Source: Shewanella khirikhana (GTDB lineage Bacteria > Pseudomonadota > Gammaproteobacteria > Enterobacterales > Shewanellaceae). Taken from it: DNA of 64,000 nucleotides. The stretch covers positions 4,219,001-4,283,000 of the forward strand of contig NZ_CP020373.1 in assembly GCF_003957745.1 (NCBI RefSeq), read 5' to 3'. The notes under the pieces are model-generated. The model was not told the origin of the DNA. It saw only the letters and a program-made list of their open reading frames with translations, and did no database searches. The position numbers and the translations under genes are program-made. Of this stretch, positions 25,824 to 33,112 are shown piece after piece (position 1 is the stretch's first letter; each line of letters opens with the position of its first letter).

Positions 25824-27200
25824 TTAGATCACCCGAGAGAACTGCTGCTGACGGGCCTTCTCGCGGAAGTACACGTCAAAGCACATGCAGATGTTGCGGA
25901 TAAGCAGGCGGCCGGTTTCAGACACATGGATGCGACGGTTTTCTATGCTCACCAGCTTGTCGTCGATGAAGGTTTGCAGCAGCTTCAAATCCTGGGCGAA
26001 GTAGTCCTCGAAGGTGAAGCCGAACTTTTCATCGATAACGGCCATATCCAAATCGAAGTGACAGATAAGCTGCTTGATCACCACCCGGCGGATTTCGTCG
26101 TCGTGATTGAGCTTGCAACCCTTCCACAGTGCATGACCATGGTCGTCGATGGCCTCGTAGTAGGGGCGGATATCTTTCTGGTTCTGGGCGTAGCAGTCGC
26201 CAATCTGGCTGATGGACGACACACCGAGGCCGAGCAGGTCGCATTCTTCCTGGGTGGTGTAACCCTGGAAGTTACGGTGCAGCTTGCCGTCGCGTTGCAG
26301 ACGCGCCAGCTCGTCATCGGGCTTGGCGAAGTGATCCATGCCGATGTACTGATAACCGGCGTCCACCAGGGTCTCGATGGTCTGGTGCAGGATTTCCAGC
26401 TTCTGCTGCGGTGATGGCAGGTCTTCGTCCTTAATCTTGCGCTGAGCGGCGAAGCGTGCAGGCAGGTGGGCGTAGTTGAACACCGACAGACGGTCTGGCG
26501 ACAAATCCAGAATGCGCTGAATGGTTTCGGCGAAGCTTTCCGGCGTCTGATGGGGCAGGCCGTAAATCAAGTCCACGTTGGTGGACTCAAAACCCATAGC
26601 CTTGGCCTTGGCAATCAGGTCGAAAATAAACTGCTCGTCCTGCGGACGGTTTACCGCTTCCTGCACCTGCTTGTTGAAGTCCTGTACCCCAATGGAAATA
26701 CGGTTGAAACCGGCTTCTTTGAGGGTATCGAGCATGGTCAGCTCAATCTCGCGCGGGTCAACTTCGATGGAGAACTCGCCTTCGTCGGCAAAGTTGAAAT
26801 TGTCCTTCAAAAGCTTGGTCAGGCGCAGAATTTGCTCTGGGCTCAGGAAGGTAGGAGTACCACCGCCCCAGTGCATCTGGGTAACGGTATAGCCCTTGAA
26901 CAGGGGGGCACGATTTAAGATTTCACTCGCCAGGTACTCAATGTACTGATCGGCCTTGTGGGCATGGCGGGTAATGACCTTGTTGCAGCCGCAGTAATAA
27001 CAAAGCTTGGCACAGAAGGGAATGTGAATATAGAGTGACAGTTTGTCGCTCTTGCTGTGCTCAATGGCACTCAGCAAATCCTGCTCGGTGAAACCGTCGT
27101 TGAACTCCAGCGCCGTGGGATACGAGGTGTAACGGGGACCGCTGTAGTTGTATTTCTCGATCATCGACTGATCCCAGCTGATTTGTGTGGGCTGCTTCAA
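25824..27200 (-). CDS. hemN: Oxygen-independent coproporphyrinogen III oxidase
   Basis: 458 residues, matching the family. It is a radical-SAM enzyme converting coproporphyrinogen III to protoporphyrinogen IX without oxygen, in the cytosol. The iron-sulfur motif is C63-x3-C67-x2-C70 followed by G and a fourth cysteine; GGGTPTFLSPEQ and FSIEVDPRE are SAM-binding elements, and the C-terminal HemN domain is complete. The best start is a TTG seven bases after a strong GGAGG; no ATG lies near. It is divergent from the amidohydrolase gene. Confidence 0.95.
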   Translation of the reverse strand: MKQPTQISWDQSMIEKYNYSGPRYTSYPTALEFNDGFTEQDLLSAIEHSKSDKLSLYIHIPFCAKLCYYCGCNKVITRHAHKADQYIEYLASEILNRAPLFKGYTVTQMHWGGGTPTFLSPEQILRLTKLLKDNFNFADEGEFSIEVDPREIELTMLDTLKEAGFNRISIGVQDFNKQVQEAVNRPQDEQFIFDLIAKAKAMGFESTNVDLIYGLPHQTPESFAETIQRILDLSPDRLSVFNYAHLPARFAAQRKIKDEDLPSPQQKLEILHQTIETLVDAGYQYIGMDHFAKPDDELARLQRDGKLHRNFQGYTTQEECDLLGLGVSSISQIGDCYAQNQKDIRPYYEAIDDHGHALWKGCKLNHDDEIRRVVIKQLICHFDLDMAVIDEKFGFTFEDYFAQDLKLLQTFIDDKLVSIENRRIHVSETGRLLIRNICMCFDVYFREKARQQQFSRVI

Positions 27201-27302
27201 GTCGTGTCCTCCGGTAATTTAGCAATGGGCGAAGTATGAGGCCTTTTCGGCCAAATAACCTTGATCCAGGTTGTAAATTTCGTCACAGGAGAAGGAATAT
27301 CC

Positions 27303-28574
27303 ATGAAAAAGACGCTCTTGTCTGTCACTTTGTGGGCGTTATGTGCCAATGCTCACGCGCTGACCCTCATCCATGCGGGAACAGTCATCGACGGTGAGTC
27401 ATCCAAGCCCTTGCAAGAGGCCACAGTGGTGCTGGACGGCAACCGCATTCAGGCGGTAGAGCGGGGCTATCGCACGCCGGGCGCGGGCGATACCGTGATT
27501 GATTGGCGTGATGGCACCCTGATGCCAGGCTTTATCGATATGCATACCCACCTGACCTTTCAGGGCAGTAAAGACTCTTACCTCGAGCCCTATACTCTGA
27601 ACCCGGCCGACGTGGCACTGCGTGGGGTGATGTATGGCAAACGTACCCTCAATGCGGGCTTTACCACAGTGCGTGACCTGGGCGATGCTGGCAATGCCTC
27701 AATCGCGCTGCGTAACGCCATCAACAAAGGTTGGGTGCAGGGGCCGCGGATTTTTACCGCCGGTACCAGCATTGGCACCACCGGCGGCCATGCCGACAAG
27801 ACCAACGGCCGCAATCAGGAGCTGGTGGGCGACCCCGGCCCCAAGCAAGGGGTCATAAACGGTCCGGTCGATGCCTATAAGGCGGTGCGTCAGCGCTATA
27901 AAGACGGCTCGGACCTGATTAAGATCACCGCCACCGGCGGGGTACTGTCGGTGGCCAAGAGCGGTGAAAACCCGCAGTTTACCGATGAAGAGCTCAAAGC
28001 CATAGTGGCCGCCGCCAAAGACTACGGCTTTAAGGTGGCGGTGCATGCCCATGGCAAAGAAGGAATGAAGCGCGCCATTCTGGCCGGAGTGAACACCATT
28101 GAGCACGGCACCTACATGGATGATGAGCTGTTTGCGCTAATGAAAAAACACAAGGTTGCACTGGTGCCAACCCTGACCGCCGGCGAATACGTGGCCGACA
28201 AGGCGAAAATTGACGGTTTCTTCCCTGAAATCGTGCGCCCCAAAGCCGCTAAAATTGGCCCGAAAATTCAGGACACCTTTGCCAGGGCTTACAAGGCTGG
28301 GGTGACCATCGCCTTTGGTACCGATGCCGGGGTGTTTGAGCATGGCAGCAATGGCCGCGAGTTTGTGCTGATGGCCCAGGCGGGCATGCCTCCCATGGCT
28401 GCAATTCAGTCAGCTACCTCGGTGGCGGCCAATGTGCTGGGGCAGAGCGAGCTGGGCGCCATCAAGCCAGGCAACTTCGCGGATTTGGTGGGGGTTCGCG
28501 GTAATCCGCTGGATAATATTGCCCTGCTTGAAAACGTGCAGCTGGTGATTAAAGACGGCGAACAGGTGAAATAA
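27303..28574 (+). CDS. Exported amidohydrolase (imidazolonepropionase/prolidase-like)
   Basis: 423 residues from an ATG preceded by AGGAGAAGG. Residues 1-19 are a signal peptide (ends NAHA), so the enzyme is periplasmic, unlike cytosolic hutI. Metal-binding H81-T-H83 (GFIDMHTHL), a KITATGGVLS segment with the probable bridging lysine, HAHGKEG, TIEHGTYMDD and FGTDAGVFEHG are all in amidohydrolase order. Close relatives include bacterial Xaa-Pro dipeptidases and related cyclic amidases. The substrate is unknown. It carries its own terminator. Confidence 0.85.
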   Translation: MKKTLLSVTLWALCANAHALTLIHAGTVIDGESSKPLQEATVVLDGNRIQAVERGYRTPGAGDTVIDWRDGTLMPGFIDMHTHLTFQGSKDSYLEPYTLNPADVALRGVMYGKRTLNAGFTTVRDLGDAGNASIALRNAINKGWVQGPRIFTAGTSIGTTGGHADKTNGRNQELVGDPGPKQGVINGPVDAYKAVRQRYKDGSDLIKITATGGVLSVAKSGENPQFTDEELKAIVAAAKDYGFKVAVHAHGKEGMKRAILAGVNTIEHGTYMDDELFALMKKHKVALVPTLTAGEYVADKAKIDGFFPEIVRPKAAKIGPKIQDTFARAYKAGVTIAFGTDAGVFEHGSNGREFVLMAQAGMPPMAAIQSATSVAANVLGQSELGAIKPGNFADLVGVRGNPLDNIALLENVQLVIKDGEQVK

Positions 28575-28589
28575 CTTCAGCCAAAAAGA

Positions 28590-28613
28590 AAAGGGCGCCG
28601 AGCGCCCTTTTTT
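28590..28613. terminator. Terminator between the amidohydrolase and DUF2489 genes
   Basis: AAAGGGCGC/GCGCCCTTT around CGA followed by more T on the plus strand; an A-rich stretch upstream gives a T-rich tail on the minus strand, so it probably serves both convergent genes. Confidence 0.85.
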
Positions 28614-28631
28614 ATGCATGAAGCTTCACTG

Positions 28632-29099
28632 TCAGTGGCAGCTTGCCAGCTTGAAGTCTTTCAAACGCTTGGCATCATCCAGAATTGCCTCTGTGAGTTC
28701 AGCCTCGGACTTCATCCGCTCGAAATCAAGCTTCATCCGTTCCTGCTTTGGCAGCGCCTTGCGCTCTTCCATGATGGGATGATTACGGATGCGCTCAAAG
28801 TGCTGAAACAGCGCCGGATAGTCGCCGCTGACGCGCTCAGACAGCGACAACACCTCAAACAGGCGTGCAATGCGCACCACGCCTTCAGAGACTTCACATC
28901 TGTCTTCCAGCATGGCGTGGGCGATGTAGCGAATGTCTTCAAATATCGACTCACGGCGGGCATCGGTGGCGGCCTTGCGCTCAGCCTCGGCCGCAGCGCG
29001 GGCTTCATTTTGCTTTTTCAGTTTCCACAGCAGTGATGCCGCATAAGCCGCGAGGGCAAGCACTATCACTACAGCAATAATGACGAGAGTAGAGGACAT
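28632..29099 (-). CDS. DUF2489 membrane-anchored protein
   Basis: 155 residues. An N-terminal membrane segment (about 5-25) is followed by a strongly charged, helical cytoplasmic domain (RRESIFEDIRYIAHAMLEDRCEVSEGVVRIARLF...). This matches DUF2489, a family usually encoded next to yihI in gammaproteobacteria, and yihI is indeed just upstream. The function is not known. The two genes are likely to form one operon. Confidence 0.7.
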   Translation of the reverse strand: MSSTLVIIAVVIVLALAAYAASLLWKLKKQNEARAAAEAERKAATDARRESIFEDIRYIAHAMLEDRCEVSEGVVRIARLFEVLSLSERVSGDYPALFQHFERIRNHPIMEERKALPKQERMKLDFERMKSEAELTEAILDDAKRLKDFKLASCH

Positions 29100-29116
29100 G
29101 GTTCGCCTGCTCCGTT

Positions 29117-29653
29117 TTAGTCTTTATCCTGATACTGTTTCAACAGCTCGGCGCCAGACTCGAATTTGTCCAGCAGGGCGTCATCGTCATCTCTGGCGTC
29201 GGCCTGGCTGTCGTCCAGATCGCTGATACCGAGTTTGTCCATCAGGGCTTCGATTTTCGACAGTTGCTCATCGAGCCAGCGCTGATCTTCGCCGCCCAGT
29301 ACCCGACCTTCTTCCAGACGATCCAGCAGTTCGTTCAGACGTGGATCTTCTTCGAGTTTCAGCAGCAGTTGTTCGTCACTGAGTTTTGGCTGCTTGGGCT
29401 TGGGAGCTTTTACCGGCGCCTTGGTTTGTGGGGCCAGCTCCAGTGCTATCGGCTTTTTGCTGCCGTGACGTGGGTCTTTGCTGCCCTTTTGGCCTGAACC
29501 ACCTTGCTTGTCCATACCGGGGTTCTGGCGGCTGCCGGACTTATTGCCGGTGTCGCGCTTTTTGGATGAGGGCGCGCGCTCGGATTTTGGGGTGCGGGGC
29601 GCGTGTTTGGGCGCGGTGCCGCTTGGCTTGCGTGACTTTTTGATTCGGGTCAT
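29117..29653 (-). CDS. yihI: Der GTPase-activating protein YihI
   Basis: 178 residues. The N-terminal half is a basic, disordered tail (many K, R, S and P; begins MTRIKKSRKPSGTAPKH). The C-terminal half is acidic and helical (LSDEQLLLKLEEDPRLNELLDRLEEG...DLDDSQADARDDDDALLDKFE). This charge-split architecture is typical of YihI, which stimulates the GTPase Der and so tunes late 50S ribosome assembly. Its place beside a CsrC-type sRNA and engB matches the enterobacterial yihI-csrC-yihA order. Confidence 0.85.
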   Translation of the reverse strand: MTRIKKSRKPSGTAPKHAPRTPKSERAPSSKKRDTGNKSGSRQNPGMDKQGGSGQKGSKDPRHGSKKPIALELAPQTKAPVKAPKPKQPKLSDEQLLLKLEEDPRLNELLDRLEEGRVLGGEDQRWLDEQLSKIEALMDKLGISDLDDSQADARDDDDALLDKFESGAELLKQYQDKD

Positions 29654-29690
29654 GACTGTGTTAACTCCGCAGTGCCTGGAATAACCCGGT

Positions 29691-30371
29691 TCAATTGCCC
29701 GGGGTCAAGTTTGGGTCGCGTTTTATAGCAGATCCCGATGCTTTTTGCATCAGGATGAGGTCGTTTTCGGCAAATATTAGCCTAAAGCCGCTGTGAGCGG
29801 CCAGATATTCAAAGGTTTCCCGGCTCGGGAAGCTGACATGGGCCAGATTATTCTTGTGATGCCACTTGCCGAAACGCCCTGGGTCGGTCAGCAGCCGGGT
29901 GCTGAGCGCCAGGTAGCCGCCTTCACTGAGCAACCTTTGGAACAGTTGCCATTCCCGATGCGGAGCGCCGAAGTGCTCAAATACCCGATAGCAGCAGATA
30001 AAATCGTATTGCTGCTGCAGGGCTTCGGTGTCGGGGGCGACAAAGGGATCGTACTGTTTCAGCCGGTGGCCAGCTTCCTCAATCAGAGTCAGCGTCTCGT
30101 CATCGAGCAGTCTGCCGTAATTCAATCCAGAAAGAGAAGACTGGGATTGCTGGCCGAGCTCATGCAGCAAAGGCAGCACAAACTGAGGCAGGTTTCGTTG
30201 GTTTTCAAGGGAACCGCCGCGGCCATAACGACTGCGAATGGCCTGGGGTGGCAGATGGGCACCGCCATCGGCAAATACCAGGCCGCAGTGACCACAGGTG
30301 TGGAAGCTGCGCTTCTTATCCTGATGAAACAGCCGGGTATCCAGCCTTAGGCACAGGGGGCAACGTCGCAT
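29691..30371 (-). CDS. Zinc-ribbon class I methyltransferase-like protein
   Basis: 226 residues. An N-terminal zinc ribbon has cysteine pairs C4/C7 and C26/C29. The body resembles a Methyltransferase_23-type domain, with a post-I acidic strand, then FICCYRVFEHFGAP and LLSEGGYLALSTRLLT (the usual region IV). The glycine-rich SAM loop is poor (GLNYGRLLDDE), so SAM binding may be weak or altered. No function is known. It lies upstream of yihI on the same strand and may be co-transcribed. Confidence 0.65.
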   Translation of the reverse strand: MRRCPLCLRLDTRLFHQDKKRSFHTCGHCGLVFADGGAHLPPQAIRSRYGRGGSLENQRNLPQFVLPLLHELGQQSQSSLSGLNYGRLLDDETLTLIEEAGHRLKQYDPFVAPDTEALQQQYDFICCYRVFEHFGAPHREWQLFQRLLSEGGYLALSTRLLTDPGRFGKWHHKNNLAHVSFPSRETFEYLAAHSGFRLIFAENDLILMQKASGSAIKRDPNLTPGN

Positions 30372-30425
30372 GGGATCCCATAGTTGAGGCGAGTGTCAGG
30401 GCGGGGCAAGTATATCACGGGAAAG

Positions 30426-30790
30426 AAAAAAGGCGGCAGTTGCCTGCCGCCTCAACATCGGTGCCTCAGCACCCTATCCTGATTCCAAGTATCCGTACTT
30501 GCTATGTGACTTTCCCGGTCAGATCCGTCTTCTTTTTACTGCTTTCCTTGCGGAAATTTCTCGTTTTCGGTCTTCCAGACACTTTCTTTATATACTGTCA
30601 CCTTCCTGATAACAGTTTCCGTAGATGGTCTGTGACACATCCGCTAACCAACCCGTCTTCATTGACGATAAGCAAACCATCCTTGTCACAGGTACCTTCC
30701 AGTGATAACAGCATCCAGCCGGTGCATCCAAAGCATTACGCTTCCAGTGCGCTCCTGTGCAAGGCACAGAATCCTGTTGGTTGAGTATCC
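30426..30790 (-). ncRNA. csrC: CsrB/CsrC-family CsrA-sequestering sRNA
   Basis: On the minus strand this roughly 365-base stretch carries 18 GGA motifs, many as CAGGA, AAGGA or CTGGA in predicted hairpin loops; that is the signature of RNAs that titrate CsrA. It ends in a strong terminator: AGGCGGCAG/CTGCCGCCT (30431-30452) followed on the minus strand by TTTTTTC, very like the end of Escherichia coli csrC. A TAAAAT element at 30796-30801 places the start near 30790. Location between yihI and engB matches enterobacterial csrC. No protein is encoded. Whether csrB or csrC is the better name needs family alignment. Confidence 0.9.
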
Positions 30791-30858
30791 CTGAAATTTT
30801 AAGGGGAGGGCTAAACAGCCAGATGCCACATTCGGCGTTCCCTTATTTGATTTACCCG

Positions 30859-30875
30859 GATTTCATCATGAAATC
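30859..30875. promoter_or_regulatory. 17-bp palindrome upstream of the csrC promoter
   Basis: GATTTCAT-C-ATGAAATC, perfect except for the single central base, centred about 77 bases before the predicted csrC start. It does not match the TGTAAG-N6-CTTACA consensus of GacA/UvrY, so the regulator is unknown. Confidence 0.35.
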
Positions 30876-31021
30876 ACTGCTCGTTATTATTATTCGTGAG
30901 TGGGCTTAGCGATGTTATTGTTATTAGTTAACTTTATTCTTATATCTTGAATGTAAACCGTACCGAAACCTGTATGTTGTCAGTATGATTTTTGTTCATA
31001 CAGATGGGTTTGTTTTGGCAC

Positions 31022-31091
31022 GAGGGTAATTAAACCGAAAAGCGTGATCGGTGTCAAGTAAAAATAAAATCAGTTGACGTAAACGTCAACT
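31022..31091 (-). promoter_or_regulatory. Near-consensus promoter with upstream palindrome, reading towards csrC
   Basis: On the minus strand TTGACA (31052-31057), a 17-base spacer and TTTAAT (31029-31034) form a near-perfect sigma-70 promoter starting near 31022. Upstream of it AGTTGACGT and ACGTCAACT (31072-31091) form a 20-base dyad centred near -60. It lies after the cytochrome c4 terminator, so it does not serve that gene. No open reading frame of note follows before csrC. Confidence 0.5.
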
Positions 31092-31100
31092 TTGCGATGT

Positions 31101-31126
31101 AAAAAAGGGCGATAATACTCGCCCTT
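31101..31126 (-). terminator. Rho-independent terminator after cytochrome c4
   Basis: AAGGGCGA/TCGCCCTT with a six-base loop, followed on the minus strand by a T-run, 18 bases beyond the stop codon. Confidence 0.85.
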
Positions 31127-31143
31127 CATATCACACCTGAGGG

Positions 31144-31764
31144 TTACTTCAGGTTAGCGATGTACTTGGACAGGGCTTCGATGTCAGCATCGCTGAGCTT
31201 CTTGGCCACATCCTGCATCATACCGTTCAGGTCGTTGGTACGGGCCTTGTCACGGAACTTGGTCAGCTGGATCTTGATGTAGTTGGCGTGCTGGCCAGAA
31301 ACCATTGGGAAACCGGCTTGCTCAGTACCTTTGCCGTCTGGACCGTGGCAGGCCACACAAGCAGTGATACCGCGAGACATGTCACCACCCAGGTAGAGTT
31401 GCTCGCCCAGTGCGGGTACGTCGGCTACTGGAGCATGGGTTTGAGTCTGGCTGGCGAAAAACGCGGCCAGATCAGCCATATCCTGTTCGTTCAGGGTCAT
31501 TACCATGCCGCCCATGATAGGATCCATACGGCCTTCTTTGCCGCCGGTTTTCATGGCGTTCTGGAAATCATGCAGCTGCTTTTCCAGGTAATGGGCGTGT
31601 TGACCGGCCAGCTTGGGGTACATGTCGATCATGCTGTTGCCGTCGGCGCCGTGGCAGGCAACGCACAGAGCCGCTTTAGATTGACCCGCAGCCGCATCAC
31701 CTTCAGCCATCGCAGTGGTAGACATAGCAGCGAGAACAGACAGCGCAAGAGCTAACTTTTTCAT
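31144..31764 (-). CDS. Dihaem cytochrome c4
   Basis: 206 residues. A signal peptide ends near TTAMA-EG (residue 20), giving a periplasmic protein. Two CxxCH haem sites, C34-VA-C37-H38 and C136-VA-C139-H140, sit in two tandem cytochrome c domains. Candidate axial methionines are in MGGMVMT and MMQDVAKK. Cytochrome c4 passes electrons to terminal oxidases such as cbb3, or within the periplasmic network. It is divergent from engB and has its own terminator. Confidence 0.92.
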   Translation of the reverse strand: MKKLALALSVLAAMSTTAMAEGDAAAGQSKAALCVACHGADGNSMIDMYPKLAGQHAHYLEKQLHDFQNAMKTGGKEGRMDPIMGGMVMTLNEQDMADLAAFFASQTQTHAPVADVPALGEQLYLGGDMSRGITACVACHGPDGKGTEQAGFPMVSGQHANYIKIQLTKFRDKARTNDLNGMMQDVAKKLSDADIEALSKYIANLK

Positions 31765-31932
31765 AGCGTTCCAACTTCTTGTTAAGATTATTGTCCCGAG
31801 CTTACCGGCCTGGCCCGCAAGCGTGGTAATATAGCGTAATGTGATCGGTGCAATATTTTACACGAAAACGTGCAAAAGTAAGCAATTCTTCGACAATTTC
31901 TGCCCAAGCCTGACAATATTCCGGAGTCCACA

Positions 31933-32592
31933 GTGAGCCAAACCCGTATCGATTTTCGTCAAACCAAGTTTTTGATCAGTGCGCCGGATATCGCCCATCT
32001 CGACAAGCACCTGCCGGGTGATACCGGGGTGGAAATTGCGTTCGCCGGTCGTTCAAACGCCGGTAAATCCAGTGCACTCAATGCCTTGACTGAGCAAAAG
32101 AACCTGGCTCGTACCAGTAAAACGCCGGGGCGTACCCAGCTTATCAACGTGTTTGAGCTGGACAGTCAGCGCCGCCTGGTGGACTTACCCGGCTATGGTT
32201 TTGCCAAGGTGCCACTGGATATGAAGCGTAAATGGCAAAATGCCCTCGGTGAATATCTGCAAAAGCGCGAATGCCTCAGTGGCGTGGTGGTGTTGATGGA
32301 TATTCGTCATCCGCTGAAAGATCTCGATCGCCAGATGATTGAGTGGTCAGTGGCGAGTCAAATTCCTGTGCTGGCACTGCTCACCAAGGCCGACAAACTG
32401 GGCCAGAGCGACAAGATGAAAACCGTCAATGCGGTACGGAAAGAGCTGGCCGAATTTGGCGATTGGGTGAGTGTTGAACCCTTCTCTTCCTTAAAAGGCA
32501 CCGGCAAGCCGAAGGTGCTGTCGATTCTGGATGCCTGGTGTCACCCAGAGTGGCTCGAAGAGCAAGGTGAGGCTGAAGAAACCGGCGAATAA
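31933..32592 (+). CDS. engB: Ribosome biogenesis GTPase EngB (YihA/YsxC)
   Basis: 219 residues starting at a GTG with GGAG placed before it. The TrmE-Era-EngA-EngB-Septin GTPase fold is clear: G1 GRSNAGKSS (39-47), the G2 threonine region TPGRT, G3 DLPGYG (82-87) and G4 TKAD. EngB is essential for large ribosomal subunit assembly. Neighbourhood agrees with enterobacteria, where it sits between csrC and spf-polA. It is followed by a terminator and converges with the Spot 42 region. Confidence 0.95.
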   Translation: MSQTRIDFRQTKFLISAPDIAHLDKHLPGDTGVEIAFAGRSNAGKSSALNALTEQKNLARTSKTPGRTQLINVFELDSQRRLVDLPGYGFAKVPLDMKRKWQNALGEYLQKRECLSGVVVLMDIRHPLKDLDRQMIEWSVASQIPVLALLTKADKLGQSDKMKTVNAVRKELAEFGDWVSVEPFSSLKGTGKPKVLSILDAWCHPEWLEEQGEAEETGE

Positions 32593-32613
32593 CCGTATCT
32601 CAATGCATTTAAG

Positions 32614-32635
32614 AACGCCGCTTGCGGCGTTTTTT
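32614..32635 (+). terminator. Rho-independent terminator after engB
   Basis: AACGCCGC/GCGGCGTT around TT with a T-run, 22 bases after the engB stop. Confidence 0.85.
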
Positions 32636-32754
32636 ATTGCCTGAAAAACAGTATGTTAAAGCTACATGGTATTTTTAAGCTGTGTGGAATGTGTTAACGG
32701 GGCCAGCCGATGTCGGTGTGCCCGGTAACGCTGAAATTCGGTTGATTTCAGACA

Positions 32755-32866
32755 TAAAAAAACGCCGACGGACCAGCCATCGGCGCAAAGTCTTAGCTCT
32801 TTTGGGGAGAAGCTAAAAATTCAACAAGACTCAAGTACCACCAAACTGCTTCGATGGCTCTCAATG
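32755..32866 (-). ncRNA. Candidate sRNA directly downstream of Spot 42
   Basis: On the minus strand, beyond the Spot 42 terminator, an independent terminator hairpin (CGCCGA at 32763-32768 with TCGGCG at 32780-32785) is followed by seven or more T. Upstream, TAAGAT (plus-strand 32872-32877) can serve as a -10 element, giving an RNA of about 110 bases. The predicted RNA has an internal hairpin (TTAGCT/AGCTAA) enclosed by AGTCTT/AAGACT. No coding frame is evident. The separate terminator argues for a distinct RNA; the promoter is weak, so read-through from Spot 42 is an alternative. Confidence 0.45.
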
Positions 32867-32929
32867 AACACATCTTATCCGCTCTTTCTGTGAAATTAAA
32901 GTAAAAGCTCTAAAATTTTTTCAGGGCAT

Positions 32930-33033
32930 AAAAAAAGCCCCAGCATACGAGATGCTGGGGCGCCATAATTTGGCATCACTATCAAGTGAAATAAAGGTCT
33001 GAAAGATAGAACATCTTAACCTCTGTACCCTAC
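32930..33033 (-). ncRNA. spf: Spot 42 sRNA
   Basis: The minus strand begins GTAGGGTACAGAGG (start at 33033) and continues with AAGATGTTCTATCTTTCAGA and a CCTTTATTTCAC segment, almost identical to the 5' half of Escherichia coli Spot 42. It ends in a strong terminator GCCCCAGCAT/ATGCTGGGGC (32937-32961) with seven T. TATTAT at 33041-33046 is a good -10 element seven bases before the start. Location between polA and engB is the conserved position of spf. In enterobacteria Spot 42 represses non-preferred carbon-source mRNAs under CRP control. Confidence 0.95.
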
Positions 33034-33096
33034 GCCGAGAATAATACTGTAATTGACGGAAATATGAAAACAGTTTTTTTGAAAAAGAGACAATAA

Positions 33097-33112
33097 TGTG
33101 AGGTCGATCCCA
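33097..33112. promoter_or_regulatory. CRP-like site upstream of Spot 42
   Basis: TGTGA-N6-TCCCA matches nine of ten conserved bases of the CRP half-sites TGTGA and TCACA and is centred about 72 bases before the spf start. CRP control of spf is known in enterobacteria, where cAMP-CRP represses it. Confidence 0.55.

Noticed and set aside
27265..27290. FNR-like half-site TTGATCCAGGTTG near hemN
   Set aside because: Only one half matches TTGAT; the second half does not form ATCAA at the right spacing.
31857..31878. Dyad with CACG/CGTG between cytochrome c4 and engB
   Set aside because: A short stem in AT-rich sequence without conserved operator features; not enough to call a site.
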